A stretch of 64,000 bases of DNA from Caballeronia hypogeia (GTDB lineage Bacteria > Pseudomonadota > Gammaproteobacteria > Burkholderiales > Burkholderiaceae). Shown here piece by piece: positions 17,509 through 25,579 of the stretch. The stretch's first letter is position 1. The number at the start of each line of letters is the position of its first letter. Below the pieces are notes generated by a model. It worked only from the letters and a program-made list of their open reading frames with translations, searched no databases and was not told the origin of the DNA. A program made the translations under genes and the position numbers. The DNA is taken from contig NZ_FCOA02000022.1 of NCBI RefSeq assembly GCF_001544875.2, positions 62,001-126,000 on the forward strand, read 5' to 3'.

Positions 17509-17994
17509 ATGCGCGCGTTCTTCGCCACCGTCATCGCATCGCTGGTTGCGCTCGCCGCGCTGGTGGCGCTCGCGCAGCCGACCGTGCCGAGCCTGCCGTT
17601 CCACGACTCGCTGCGCGGCATGACGCCGATCAACGAGGAAACGAAGCCGCCGCTGATCGCGCCGACGGAAAACAAGGACGTCATACGCGGCCTGAACTAC
17701 GCGCAGCAGCCGCCGACGATCCCGCACAAGATCGACAACTATCAGCTCGACAAGAACGCCAACCGCTGTCTCGCCTGTCACGCGCGCAGCCGCGCGGAGG
17801 AAAGCGGCGCGGTGCCGGTGGCCGTGTCGCATTACATGGATCGCGATGGCGTGGTGTCGGGGCATCTGTCGCCGCGCCGCTACTTCTGCACGCAGTGTCA
17901 CGTTCCGCAGGCGGATGCGAAACCGCTCGTCGGCAATTCGTTCGTCGCCGTCGAGGACATCAAGCCGCAAGCGCCCAAAAACCAGAAGCGATAA
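17509..17994 (+). CDS. napB: NapB, dihaem cytochrome c of periplasmic nitrate reductase
   Basis: Electron-transfer subunit passing electrons from NapC to NapA in the periplasm. The 161-residue product has a cleavable signal (MRAFFATVIASLVALAAL) and two haem c motifs, CLACH at residues 87-91 and CTQCH at 127-131, with the family MTPINEETKPPLIAP region in the N-terminal half. A TAGGAGCCC ribosome site overlaps the napA stop; the gap is nine bases. Its two haems are attached by the Ccm system encoded directly downstream. Confidence 0.96.
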   Translation: MRAFFATVIASLVALAALVALAQPTVPSLPFHDSLRGMTPINEETKPPLIAPTENKDVIRGLNYAQQPPTIPHKIDNYQLDKNANRCLACHARSRAEESGAVPVAVSHYMDRDGVVSGHLSPRRYFCTQCHVPQADAKPLVGNSFVAVEDIKPQAPKNQKR

Positions 17995-18003
17995 GCGACC
18001 ATC

Positions 18004-18609
18004 ATGTGGGCATTGATCAAACGCTACTGGATCACCATCCGAAGGCCGAGCCTGTACTACAGCCTCGGCTTTCTGACGCTGGGCGGCTTCGTCGCGGGCG
18101 TGATTTTCTGGGGCGCGTTCAACACGGCGATGGAGTTCACCAATACCGAAGTCTTCTGCACCGGCTGTCATGAGATGCGCGACAACACCTATGCGGAGCT
18201 GAAGAACACGATTCACTTCAGCAACCGCACCGGCGTCCACGCGAAGTGCTCCGACTGTCACGTTCCGCACAACTGGACCGACAAGATCGCGCGCAAGATG
18301 CAGGCGTCGAAGGAAGTGTGGGCGAAGATCTTCGGCACCGTGAACACGCGCGAGAAGTTCCTCGACAAGCGGCTCGAACTCGCCGAGCACGAGTGGGCGC
18401 GCTTCAAGGCGAACGATTCGCTGGAGTGCCGCAATTGCCACTCGTTCCAGTACATGGACTTCACGCGCCAGAGCCCGCGCGCGCAGGAAGCGCATCAGCG
18501 CTTTCTTGAGACCGGCGAGAAGACCTGCATCGACTGTCACAAGGGCATCGCGCACGAATTGCCGAACATGGTGAAGGCGCAGGAAAGGGAGAACAGCGGA
18601 AAGAAGTAG
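18004..18609 (+). CDS. napC: NapC, membrane-anchored tetrahaem quinol dehydrogenase
   Basis: Oxidises quinol and passes electrons to NapB. The 201-residue protein has one N-terminal membrane anchor (YYSLGFLTLGGFVAGVIFWG) and four CxxCH haem sites at residues 52-56, 82-86, 142-146 and 175-179 (CTGCH, CSDCH, CRNCH, CIDCH), the full NapC/NirT set. It follows napB by nine bases and ends 38 bases before ccmA. No napF, napG or napH is present, so NapC is the only quinol entry point in this locus. Confidence 0.96.
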   Translation: MWALIKRYWITIRRPSLYYSLGFLTLGGFVAGVIFWGAFNTAMEFTNTEVFCTGCHEMRDNTYAELKNTIHFSNRTGVHAKCSDCHVPHNWTDKIARKMQASKEVWAKIFGTVNTREKFLDKRLELAEHEWARFKANDSLECRNCHSFQYMDFTRQSPRAQEAHQRFLETGEKTCIDCHKGIAHELPNMVKAQERENSGKK

Positions 18610-18647
18610 CGCATCCATCGAAGCGAATCGACCGAGAGGAGACATCG

Positions 18648-19271
18648 ATGCTCAGCGCCCGGCAACTCGACGTGATGCGCGGCAGCCGCACCATCGTGGC
18701 CAGCGCGGACTTTTGCGTCGATGGCGGCGCGGCCCTGCTGATCCACGGCGCGAACGGCAGTGGCAAAAGCTCGCTGATCGCGGCGCTGGCTGGACTGCTG
18801 CCGCCCGTCGCGGGCACCGTATCGTGGCGCGGCGCGGACGTGCGCGACGAACCCGTGCGCTTCCGGCGCGATCTCGCGTATCTCGGACACGCCGACGGTT
18901 GCAGCGGCGAACTGAGCGTCGCCGAGAATCTGCGCTTTGCGGCCGTGCTCGGCGCGAGCGGCGCGCGAGAACGGGAGCGCGACGTGCTCGACGCCGCCGG
19001 CGTCCTGCCGCTGATGCGCACGCGTCTCGCGCGTCTGTCGCAAGGCCAGCGCAGACGCGTCGCGCTCGCGCGTCTCGTGCTGGCGCATAAGCCGCTCTGG
19101 CTGCTCGACGAACCCACCGAAGCCCTCGACGAAACCGGCGCGCGCTGGTTCACCGCGTGCATCGACGAACATCTGCGCGCTGGCGGCACGCTCGTCGCGA
19201 CCACGCATCGCCCGCTTCCCGTCGATGCCGCCCGCACGCGGCATCTGCATCTCGCCCGGAGCGCGGCATGA
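18648..19271 (+). CDS. ccmA: CcmA, haem exporter ATP-binding protein
   Basis: Cytoplasmic ATPase of the CcmABCD complex, which uses ATP to release holo-CcmE during cytochrome c maturation. The 207-residue protein has Walker A GANGSGKSS at residues 34-42, signature LSQGQRRRVALARL and Walker B LWLLDEPTEALD. A GAGAGGAGACATCG ribosome site sits before the ATG, the strongest of the cluster, 38 bases after napC, so ccm may be transcribed with nap. Its stop overlaps the ccmB start (ATGA). Confidence 0.96.
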   Translation: MLSARQLDVMRGSRTIVASADFCVDGGAALLIHGANGSGKSSLIAALAGLLPPVAGTVSWRGADVRDEPVRFRRDLAYLGHADGCSGELSVAENLRFAAVLGASGARERERDVLDAAGVLPLMRTRLARLSQGQRRRVALARLVLAHKPLWLLDEPTEALDETGARWFTACIDEHLRAGGTLVATTHRPLPVDAARTRHLHLARSAA

Positions 19272-19945
19272 CGGGCCTCGCGCATCTGACGCTTCAGGTC
19301 ATCCGCCGCGAGCTGATCCTCAACTGGCGCTCGCGCACGGTCACGCTTTCCGTGCTGCTGTTCTTCGTGCTGGCGTCGAGCCTGTTTCCGCTCGGCATCG
19401 GTCCCGATCCGGCGCTGCTGCACGCCATTGCGCCGGGCGTGCTGTGGGTCACCGCGCTGTTCGCCGCGCTGCTTTCGGCGGGACAGCTTTTCAGCGGCGA
19501 TTTCGCGAGCGGCGCGCTCGAGCAGATGCTGCTTTCGCCGCAGCCGCTCGCGGGCATCGTACTCGGCAAGATCGTCGCGCACTGGCTGACGACGGGCCTC
19601 GCGCTCGTCGTGCTAGCTCCGGTCGTCGCGCTGGAATATGGACTCGACGCCCGCACCATCCTCATGCTGATGGCGTCGCTTCTGGTCGGCACGCCGCTGC
19701 TTTCGCTGATCGGATCAATGGGCGCGGCGCTCACGCTCGGCGTGCGCGGCGGCAGCGTCGTGCTCGCGCTTTTGATCCTGCCGCTCTATGTGCCGGTGCT
19801 CGTGTTCGGCGTCGGCGCGGCCGATGTGGCCTCAGGCAACGCATGGTCGAACGCGAATTTCTCGCTGCTCGCGGCGGCGCTGTGCGTCGCGCTGTGGCTG
19901 TGTCCTTGGGCGAGCGCCGCCGCCCTGCGCATCTCGATGGAGTAG
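19268..19945 (+). CDS. ccmB: CcmB, haem exporter membrane subunit
   Basis: Integral membrane partner of CcmA, 225 residues with six hydrophobic segments. It opens MTGLAHLTLQVIRRELILNW and includes the family regions LFFVLASSLFPLGIGPDP and LSAGQLFSGDFASGALEQML. Start chosen at the ATGA overlap with ccmA. CcmC follows five bases after its stop, giving the standard ccmABC order. Confidence 0.95.
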   Translation: MTGLAHLTLQVIRRELILNWRSRTVTLSVLLFFVLASSLFPLGIGPDPALLHAIAPGVLWVTALFAALLSAGQLFSGDFASGALEQMLLSPQPLAGIVLGKIVAHWLTTGLALVVLAPVVALEYGLDARTILMLMASLLVGTPLLSLIGSMGAALTLGVRGGSVVLALLILPLYVPVLVFGVGAADVASGNAWSNANFSLLAAALCVALWLCPWASAAALRISME

Positions 19946-19950
19946 CGCCG

Positions 19951-20691
19951 ATGAACTGGTTTCGCTTTGCGTCCCCCCGTCGCTTCGAGCGCTTCGCCGC
20001 GCGCGCGACGCCGTGGTTCGCGGCGGCGTCGGTCGTGCTGATCGCGGGCGGCCTCGTGATCGGCCTCGCCATCGCTCCCGCCGATGCGCTGCAACGCGAC
20101 GTCTACCGCATCATGTTCGTGCACGTTCCGGCCGCGTGGATGTCCATGTTCATCTATCTCGTCATGGCCGCTTACGCCGCGCTGCATCTCGCGATGAACG
20201 CGCGCCTCTCAGCGATGATGGCGCGCGCCCTCGCCCCGACCGGCGCACTGTTCACCGCGATCGCCCTCATCTCCGGCGCGCTGTGGGGCAAGCCGACATG
20301 GGGCGCATGGTGGGTCTGGGACGCGCGGCTCACGTCAGAGCTGCTGCTGTTCTTTCTCTATGTCGGCTTTCTCGCGCTGCACGCCGCGCTCGACGGCACG
20401 CGCCGCGCCGACCGCGCATGCTCGGTGCTCGCGCTGATCGGCGTGGTCAACATTCCGATCATCTATTTCTCGGTGCAGTGGTGGTACACGCTGCACCAGG
20501 GACCATCGCTCGGTTTCGGCAGCGGCGTGTCGATGACGCAATCGATGGCGTGCGGCATCGTCGTCATGACGGCGGGCTTCTGGGCGTACGCGATCGCCAT
20601 CACGCTGGCGCGCGTGCGCGTCATCATGCGGGCGAGTGCGCGCGTGGCATCGGGCGAACGTCCGTCTCGCATCGAGGAGCGCGCGGCATGA
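19951..20691 (+). CDS. ccmC: CcmC, haem-handling protein
   Basis: Inner-membrane protein that presents haem to CcmE. The 246 residues include six membrane segments and the Trp-rich haem-binding WWD motif WGAWWVWDARLTSELLL, with conserved periplasmic histidines in MFVHVPAAWMS and the loop WYTLHQGPS. Start ATG at 19951 follows the ccmB stop by five bases. It overlaps ccmD by ATGA. Confidence 0.96.
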   Translation: MNWFRFASPRRFERFAARATPWFAAASVVLIAGGLVIGLAIAPADALQRDVYRIMFVHVPAAWMSMFIYLVMAAYAALHLAMNARLSAMMARALAPTGALFTAIALISGALWGKPTWGAWWVWDARLTSELLLFFLYVGFLALHAALDGTRRADRACSVLALIGVVNIPIIYFSVQWWYTLHQGPSLGFGSGVSMTQSMACGIVVMTAGFWAYAIAITLARVRVIMRASARVASGERPSRIEERAA

Positions 20692-20828
20692 ACACGCTTT
20701 CCTCGATCTGCTCGATGCTCGCCGCCAATCCGGTTCTCTCGGCGGCGCTTCTCGTCACCTTTCTGCTGATGGGCGTGGAAGCATGGCTCGTGCACCGCGC
20801 GCTGCGCGAGCCGGAGGCCGGCCGATGA
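20688..20828 (+). CDS. ccmD: CcmD, small haem exporter subunit
   Basis: A 46-residue protein with a single membrane helix (LSAALLVTFLLMGVEAWLV) and a charged C-terminal end, in the usual place between ccmC and ccmE. CcmD stabilises the CcmABC-CcmE complex. Both ends overlap their neighbours (ATGA with ccmC and with ccmE). Sequence conservation in this family is low, so the call depends largely on size, topology and position. Confidence 0.88.
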   Translation: MNTLSSICSMLAANPVLSAALLVTFLLMGVEAWLVHRALREPEAGR

Positions 20829-21280
20829 AAGCGCGGCATCGGCGCTTCGCCTTCATCGCGCTCGGCGTCGCGAGTGCGGCTCTGGCGTGCGCGTTCGTGC
20901 TCAACGCGTTTCGCGCCAACGTGATGTTCTTCGTCAGCCCGAGCCAGATTGCGTCGCAGGAACAAACACGCGCCCACCGGTTCAGGCTCGGCGGACTGGT
21001 CGAGCGCGGCTCGCTCGTGCGCGATGTCGATGGCCGCACCGTGCGTTTCGTCGTCACCGACGACCGCGCGTCGGTTTCGGTCGTGTATTCGGGCGCGCTG
21101 CCGGACCTGTTCCGCGAAGGCAGCGGCGTCGTCGCGCAGGGCACGCTCGGCGCGGACGGACGCTTTCACGCCGACGAAGTGCTCGCCAAACACGACGAGA
21201 AATACACGCCGCCGCAACTCGAACGCGCGTTGCGCGAAGTGCGCGCGTCGGCGGATGCGAACACCGGAGCGCGCCGATGA
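20825..21280 (+). CDS. ccmE: CcmE, periplasmic haem chaperone
   Basis: Binds haem covalently and carries it to the CcmFGH ligase. The 151-residue protein has an N-terminal anchor (FAFIALGVASAALACAFVL), an OB-fold with FRLGGLVERGS, and the haem-binding motif LAKHDEKY with His123 and Tyr127, so the classical His form is present, not the archaeal/desulfovibrio Cys form. It overlaps ccmD and ccmF by four bases each. Confidence 0.96.
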   Translation: MKARHRRFAFIALGVASAALACAFVLNAFRANVMFFVSPSQIASQEQTRAHRFRLGGLVERGSLVRDVDGRTVRFVVTDDRASVSVVYSGALPDLFREGSGVVAQGTLGADGRFHADEVLAKHDEKYTPPQLERALREVRASADANTGARR

Positions 21281-23247
21281 TTCCCGAGATCGGCCACTTC
21301 GCGCTGATTCTCGCGATGCTGCTCGCGCTCGTCGCGGGCGTCGTGCCGATGCTCGGCGCGCGTTTCACTATTGACCAATGGATGCGCGTCGCCGCGCCTG
21401 CCGCGTACGGGCAATTCGGTTTCGTCGCGATCGCGTTCGGCTGTCTCGCGGCGTCATTCCTCGGCAACGACTTCTCGGTGATCTACGTCGTCGAAAATTC
21501 CAATTCCGCGCTGCCGGCGATCTATCGCTTCACCGCCGTGTGGGGCGGCCACGAAGGCTCGCTGCTGCTCTGGGCGCTGCTGCTCACGCTGTGGATGATC
21601 GCCGTCGCCGCGTTCGGCCGGCGCCTGCCGCGCCCTTTCGCCGCGCGCGTGCTGGGCGTGATGAGCTGGATCGACGCGGGCTTTCTGCTGTTCATGCTGC
21701 TGACGTCGAATCCGTTCACGCGTCTCATGCCAGCCGCACTGAACGGCCGCGATCTCAATCCCCTGCTGCAGGACCCCGGCATGGTGATCCATCCGCCGCT
21801 GCTGTACATGGGTTATGTGGGCTTTTCGGTGGCGTTCGCATTCGCCATCGCCGCGCTCCTCGATGGCAGGCTCGATGCCGCCTGGGCGCGCGCATCGCGT
21901 GCGTGGACGCTCGCCGCGTGGATGTTCCTCACGCTCGGCATCATGCTCGGCAGCGCCTGGGCGTACTACGAACTCGGCTGGGGCGGCTGGTGGTTCTGGG
22001 ACCCGGTGGAGAACGCGTCGTTCATGCCTTGGCTCGTCGGCACCGCGCTGATCCACTCGCTCGCCGCGACGGCCAAACGCGGCGCGTTCCGCGCGTGGAG
22101 CGCGCTGCTCGCGATCTGCGCGTTTTCGCTCTCCCTGCTCGGCACGTTCCTCGTGCGCTCGGGCGTCGTGACATCGGTGCACGGCTTCGCGTCGGACCCG
22201 GCGCGCGGCGTGTTCATCCTCGCGCTGCTCGCGTTGTTCTCCGGCGGCGGACTCGCGCTGTTCGCGTGGCGCGCGCCGCGCGCGGCTTCGTCGGCGGTGG
22301 GTTTCGAGACGGTGTCGCGCGAGTCGCTGTTGCTGTCGAACAATCTGCTGATGCTGGTCGCGGCCGCTTCGGTGATGCTCGGCACGCTCTATCCGATGAT
22401 TCTCGATGCACTCGCCCTGGACAAGATCTCCGTCGGCGCGCCGTATTTCGACAGCGTGTTCGTCCCGCTGATGACGCCCGCCGTATTTCTCATGGGCATC
22501 GGTCCGCTCGCACGCTGGAGAGCGGCGCGCCTGCCTGAACTGGCCGTGCGGCTGCGCTGGGCCGCGCTCGTGAGCGTCGCGACGGCGTTCGCGCCGGGCG
22601 TCTCCCGGCCGCTCGTGAGCCTCGGGCTGGCGCTCGCCGCGTGGACCTTCGCGACCATCGCGACGAGCGTGATCGAGCGCGTCGTCAAGGGACGGCAGCG
22701 CGTGCGGCTCGCGACCGTCGGCATGTGGCTCGCGCATGCGGGCGTGGGCGTGTTCATCGTCGGCGTGACGATGGTGAAGGGCTTTCCCGTCGAGCGCGAT
22801 GCGCGGCTCGTTCCAGGCGCGAGCGTAGACGCGGGCGGCTATCGCTTCCGGCTCGACGGCGTGCGCGCCATCGACGGCCCGAATTATCGGGCGACGCGCG
22901 CCACCATCGACGTGACCCGCGAAGGGCGCAGCATCGCGACGCTGCATCCGGAAAAGCGCACCTTCCTCGTATCGAACACGCCGACGACCGAGGCGGCCAT
23001 CGATCACGGCGTGCTGCGCGATCTCTACGTCGCGCTGGATCAGCCGGCGGGCGGCGACGCGTGGACCGTGCGCATCCAGATCAAGCCGTTCGTGCGCTGG
23101 ATCTGGGGCGGCTGCATTCTGATGGCGCTGGGCGGTCTGCTCGCCGCCGCCGACCGGCGTCACGCGAAGCTCCGCGCAACGCAGCCGCGCGCCGCCGTGA
23201 CCGCCATCGACGAAACGCCGCGCGCATTGGGCGAGACCGGACGATGA
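21277..23247 (+). CDS. ccmF: CcmF, cytochrome c haem lyase subunit
   Basis: Large inner-membrane subunit of the haem ligase, 656 residues with many membrane spans. It opens with MIPEIGHFALILAMLLAL and carries the WWD signature WGGWWFWDPVENASFMPWL near residue 235 and the family HPPLLYMGYVG and WGGHEGSLLLWAL segments. Works with CcmH to attach haem to CxxCH apocytochromes such as NapB and NapC encoded upstream. Overlaps ccmG by ATGA. Confidence 0.97.
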   Translation: MIPEIGHFALILAMLLALVAGVVPMLGARFTIDQWMRVAAPAAYGQFGFVAIAFGCLAASFLGNDFSVIYVVENSNSALPAIYRFTAVWGGHEGSLLLWALLLTLWMIAVAAFGRRLPRPFAARVLGVMSWIDAGFLLFMLLTSNPFTRLMPAALNGRDLNPLLQDPGMVIHPPLLYMGYVGFSVAFAFAIAALLDGRLDAAWARASRAWTLAAWMFLTLGIMLGSAWAYYELGWGGWWFWDPVENASFMPWLVGTALIHSLAATAKRGAFRAWSALLAICAFSLSLLGTFLVRSGVVTSVHGFASDPARGVFILALLALFSGGGLALFAWRAPRAASSAVGFETVSRESLLLSNNLLMLVAAASVMLGTLYPMILDALALDKISVGAPYFDSVFVPLMTPAVFLMGIGPLARWRAARLPELAVRLRWAALVSVATAFAPGVSRPLVSLGLALAAWTFATIATSVIERVVKGRQRVRLATVGMWLAHAGVGVFIVGVTMVKGFPVERDARLVPGASVDAGGYRFRLDGVRAIDGPNYRATRATIDVTREGRSIATLHPEKRTFLVSNTPTTEAAIDHGVLRDLYVALDQPAGGDAWTVRIQIKPFVRWIWGGCILMALGGLLAAADRRHAKLRATQPRAAVTAIDETPRALGETGR

Positions 23248-23783
23248 AGCGCTTCCTGATCCCGCTCGTCGTGTTGGCGCTGCTGGTCGGCGTGCTCGCG
23301 GCCGGGTTGCGGCACGATCCGCGCCGGCTGCCTTCGGCGCTCGTCGGCAAGCCCGCGCCCGCGTTCGATCTGCCGCGTCTCGACGCGTCGAACCAGACGA
23401 TGTCCTCCGGCGCGCTGCGCGGGCAAGTGTGGATTCTGAACGTGTGGGCGTCGTGGTGCGAAGCGTGCCGCGACGAACACGCGGTGCTGATGGACTTCGC
23501 GGCGAGCGGCGCGGCGCCCGTCTATGGCATGAACTACAAGGACGACCGCGAGCCCGCGCTGCAATGGCTTGCGACGGCGGGCAATCCGTACGTGACCTCA
23601 CTGGTCGATCGCGACGGGCGCACCGGCATCGACTATGGCGTGTATGGCGTGCCGGAAACGTTCGTCATCGACCGGTCGGGCGTGGTGCGGTATCGGCAGG
23701 CGGGGCCGCTTACGCGCGCGTCGCTGGATGGCGTGATTCTGCCGCTCGTCGGCAAGCTGCAAAAGGAGAACGCGCGTGATTAG
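23244..23783 (+). CDS. ccmG: CcmG/DsbE thiol-disulfide protein
   Basis: Membrane-tethered periplasmic thioredoxin that reduces the cysteines of apocytochrome c or CcmH. 179 residues: an N-terminal anchor (IPLVVLALLVGVLAAGL), then a thioredoxin fold with the active site WCEAC, Cys72 and Cys75, and the cis-Pro region GVYGVPETFVID typical of DsbE. The central dipeptide Glu-Ala is less common than the Pro-Thr of E. coli but the family pattern is otherwise complete. Overlaps ccmH by eight bases. Confidence 0.95.
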   Translation: MKRFLIPLVVLALLVGVLAAGLRHDPRRLPSALVGKPAPAFDLPRLDASNQTMSSGALRGQVWILNVWASWCEACRDEHAVLMDFAASGAAPVYGMNYKDDREPALQWLATAGNPYVTSLVDRDGRTGIDYGVYGVPETFVIDRSGVVRYRQAGPLTRASLDGVILPLVGKLQKENARD

Positions 23784-24159
23784 GCGCTGTGCGCTGATCT
23801 TTCTCGTGCTGCTTGCGCACGCTCACGCGCAGGACTCGCCGAACGACGCCCGCGCGCGGCAGCTCGCCGAGCATTTCCGCTGCGTCGTCTGCCAGAACCA
23901 GAGTCTCGCCGATTCCAACGCGAGTCTCGCCGCCGACCTGCGCGCGCGGATTCGCGAGCAGGTCGAGCAAGGTGCGAGCGATGAGCAGATTCAGGCGTAC
24001 ATGGTGCGTCGATACGGCGATTTCGTGCTGTATCGACCGCCGGTGAAACCGGTGACGTGGGCGCTCTGGTTCGGGCCGTTGGCGGTGCTGCTGGCGGGCG
24101 CGTTGGCGATGGCGCGGCATATCCGGCGCGCGCGATCGACGAGGAGGATGAGCCCATGA
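23776..24159 (+). CDS. ccmH: CcmH/CycL, apocytochrome thiol handling subunit
   Basis: A 127-residue protein with signal peptide (LIFLVLLAHAHAQ), the redox motif FRCVVCQNQSLADSNA with Cys36 and Cys39, and a C-terminal anchor (WALWFGPLAVLLAGALAMA). This is the short CcmH/CycL form, with the TPR part encoded separately as ccmI. The start is GTG at 23776 behind AAAAGGAGAACG. Stop overlaps the ccmI ATG (ATGA). Confidence 0.95.
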   Translation: MIRRCALIFLVLLAHAHAQDSPNDARARQLAEHFRCVVCQNQSLADSNASLAADLRARIREQVEQGASDEQIQAYMVRRYGDFVLYRPPVKPVTWALWFGPLAVLLAGALAMARHIRRARSTRRMSP

Positions 24160-25205
24160 TCACGTTCTGGCTGCTCGCCGCCGCGATGATGCTCGCCGCG
24201 ATCGCCTGCGTCGTGCCGCCGCTTTTGCGCGCGGCTTCGCCTGAACGCCCACGGAACTTCGTCGCGCCGCATGCCGCGCTGGCGGGTTTGCTGATCGCGC
24301 TCGTGCCGGGTGCGGCGCTCACGCTCTACATGCGAATTGGCGACCCCGCCGCGCTCGCGATCCAGACGGCGTCATTTGCTCCGACCGCCGAACACGCCGA
24401 TGCGCCCGCCTCGATGGACGCCGCCATCAGCCGTCTGGCCGCGCGCCTGCGCGAGAACCCGAACGACGCGCAAGGCTGGGCCATGCTCGCGCGCTCGTAC
24501 ATGGCGCTCGACCGCCCGCTCGACGCGGCCGAGGCTTACCGGCGCGCCGTCGCGCTGACCCCGCGCAACGCGGAGCTGCTCGCGGATTACGCCGATGCAT
24601 CGGCGAGCGCGAACGGCGGCGATCTCGACGATTCGATCTCGAAGATCATCGACTCCGCGCTCGCGCTCGACGCTGAGCAGCCGAAGGCGCTGGCGCTCGC
24701 GGCATCGGCGGCATTCGACCGGCGCGATTACCCGCGTGCGATTCAGTTCTGGGAGCGCTTGAGCCGCGTGCCCGATCTCGAGCCGGAGATCGCGCAGCAG
24801 GCACGGAAGAATATCGATGAAACGCGCGTGCTTGCCGCGAAGGGAAGTCTTGCGCAGTCGGCTGCGGTGGAAGTGCGCGTGGATTTGAGTCCGGAGCTGG
24901 CCAAGCGCGTTCGCGCGGCCGATACGGTGTTCGTCTACGCACTCCCCGACGATGGCTCACGCATGCCGCTCGCCGTGCAGCGCCTGCGCGCTGATCAACT
25001 CCCCGCGACCGTGCGCCTCGACGATTCCATGTCGATGACGCCAGGCCGCCGTCTCTCCGATTTTTCGCGCATCAGCATCGATGCGCGCGTGTCGATGTCA
25101 GGTCAGGCGAGGCCGGCCGCCGGCGATCTGACCGGATCCAGCGGACTCGTGCCTGCACGCGGCGCGGGCGTGGTCGGCGTGACGATCGCCGAGGTGGTTC
25201 GCTGA
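24156..25205 (+). CDS. ccmI: CcmI/CycH, TPR apocytochrome chaperone
   Basis: Presents the C-terminal helix of apocytochrome c to the haem ligase. 349 residues: two N-terminal membrane segments (FWLLAAAMMLAAIACVV; ALAGLLIALVPGAALTLYM), a TPR region with AWMLARSYMALDRPLDAAEA-like repeats (ENPNDAQGWAMLARSYMALD), and a C-terminal beta domain with DTVFVYALPDDGSRMPLAV. It is the last gene of the nap-ccm run and converges on the DUF3079 gene with 18 bases between stops; no T-tailed hairpin is visible there. Confidence 0.93.
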   Translation: MITFWLLAAAMMLAAIACVVPPLLRAASPERPRNFVAPHAALAGLLIALVPGAALTLYMRIGDPAALAIQTASFAPTAEHADAPASMDAAISRLAARLRENPNDAQGWAMLARSYMALDRPLDAAEAYRRAVALTPRNAELLADYADASASANGGDLDDSISKIIDSALALDAEQPKALALAASAAFDRRDYPRAIQFWERLSRVPDLEPEIAQQARKNIDETRVLAAKGSLAQSAAVEVRVDLSPELAKRVRAADTVFVYALPDDGSRMPLAVQRLRADQLPATVRLDDSMSMTPGRRLSDFSRISIDARVSMSGQARPAAGDLTGSSGLVPARGAGVVGVTIAEVVR

Positions 25206-25223
25206 CAGTTTCGGATGCACGGT

Positions 25224-25445
25224 TCACTTCGCCCGTGGAGCACCGGGCTGGATCGACTTCGCGTTGCCATCGACTTCAATGCCCCAGTCGCCCTGCTCGT
25301 ACCAGTCCTCGCCGAGCAATTCCGCCGGATGCTGCGTGCGGCTCGATCCATTGCCGCAACGCATTGAATCCGTTGCGCAATAGTGATCGCAGCCCCAGCA
25401 GTTGCGTTCCGGATGCTTCGGGTTCAGCGGAAAGCGTTTCGACAT
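25224..25445 (-). CDS. DUF3079 protein
   Basis: A 73-residue Cys-rich protein matching the DUF3079 family: MSKRFPLNPKHPERNCWGCD, then HYCATDSMRCGNGSSRTQHP. Four cysteines in CWGCD...YC...RCGNG suggest a small metal site, but no function is known. Strong AGGAGATCAGG ribosome site. It lies after the nitronate monooxygenase on the same strand, 134 bases downstream, and next to respiratory genes, but no link to respiration is shown. Confidence 0.85.
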   Translation of the reverse strand: MSKRFPLNPKHPERNCWGCDHYCATDSMRCGNGSSRTQHPAELLGEDWYEQGDWGIEVDGNAKSIQPGAPRAK

Positions 25446-25579
25446 GATCCTGATCTCCTTCGATTACGGCGTGCGAGCCATCGACATCAAGATTAGGACA
25501 GCGGCGGCGTTTCGCGAATAGGAACGCGACGATCTGGCGCAGCGCGCGGCGAAACACCGCGTTTCGTTCCGCGCGTGTT
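25446..25579. repeat. imperfect hairpin between nitronate monooxygenase and DUF3079 genes
   Basis: At 25544-25574 the arms GCGCGGCGAAAC and GTTTCG-TT-CCGCGC pair with a two-base bulge around ACCGC. It lies just after the monooxygenase stop on the minus strand and could end that transcript, but no run of T follows on that strand, so a Rho-independent terminator is not supported. Confidence 0.35.

Noticed and set aside
14881..18645. Very long open frame (over 1200 codons) on the minus strand across the nap genes; similar frames oppose narG (32492-36112), the CitMHS-AtuA operon (7453-10203) and ccmF (21454-23601)
   Set aside because: Products are Arg/His/Ala-rich with no family motifs and lie antisense to firmly identified genes; long antisense frames are expected at this G+C content.
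25544..25574. Rho-independent terminator after the nitronate monooxygenase gene
   Set aside because: The stem is bulged and no T run follows on the minus strand.
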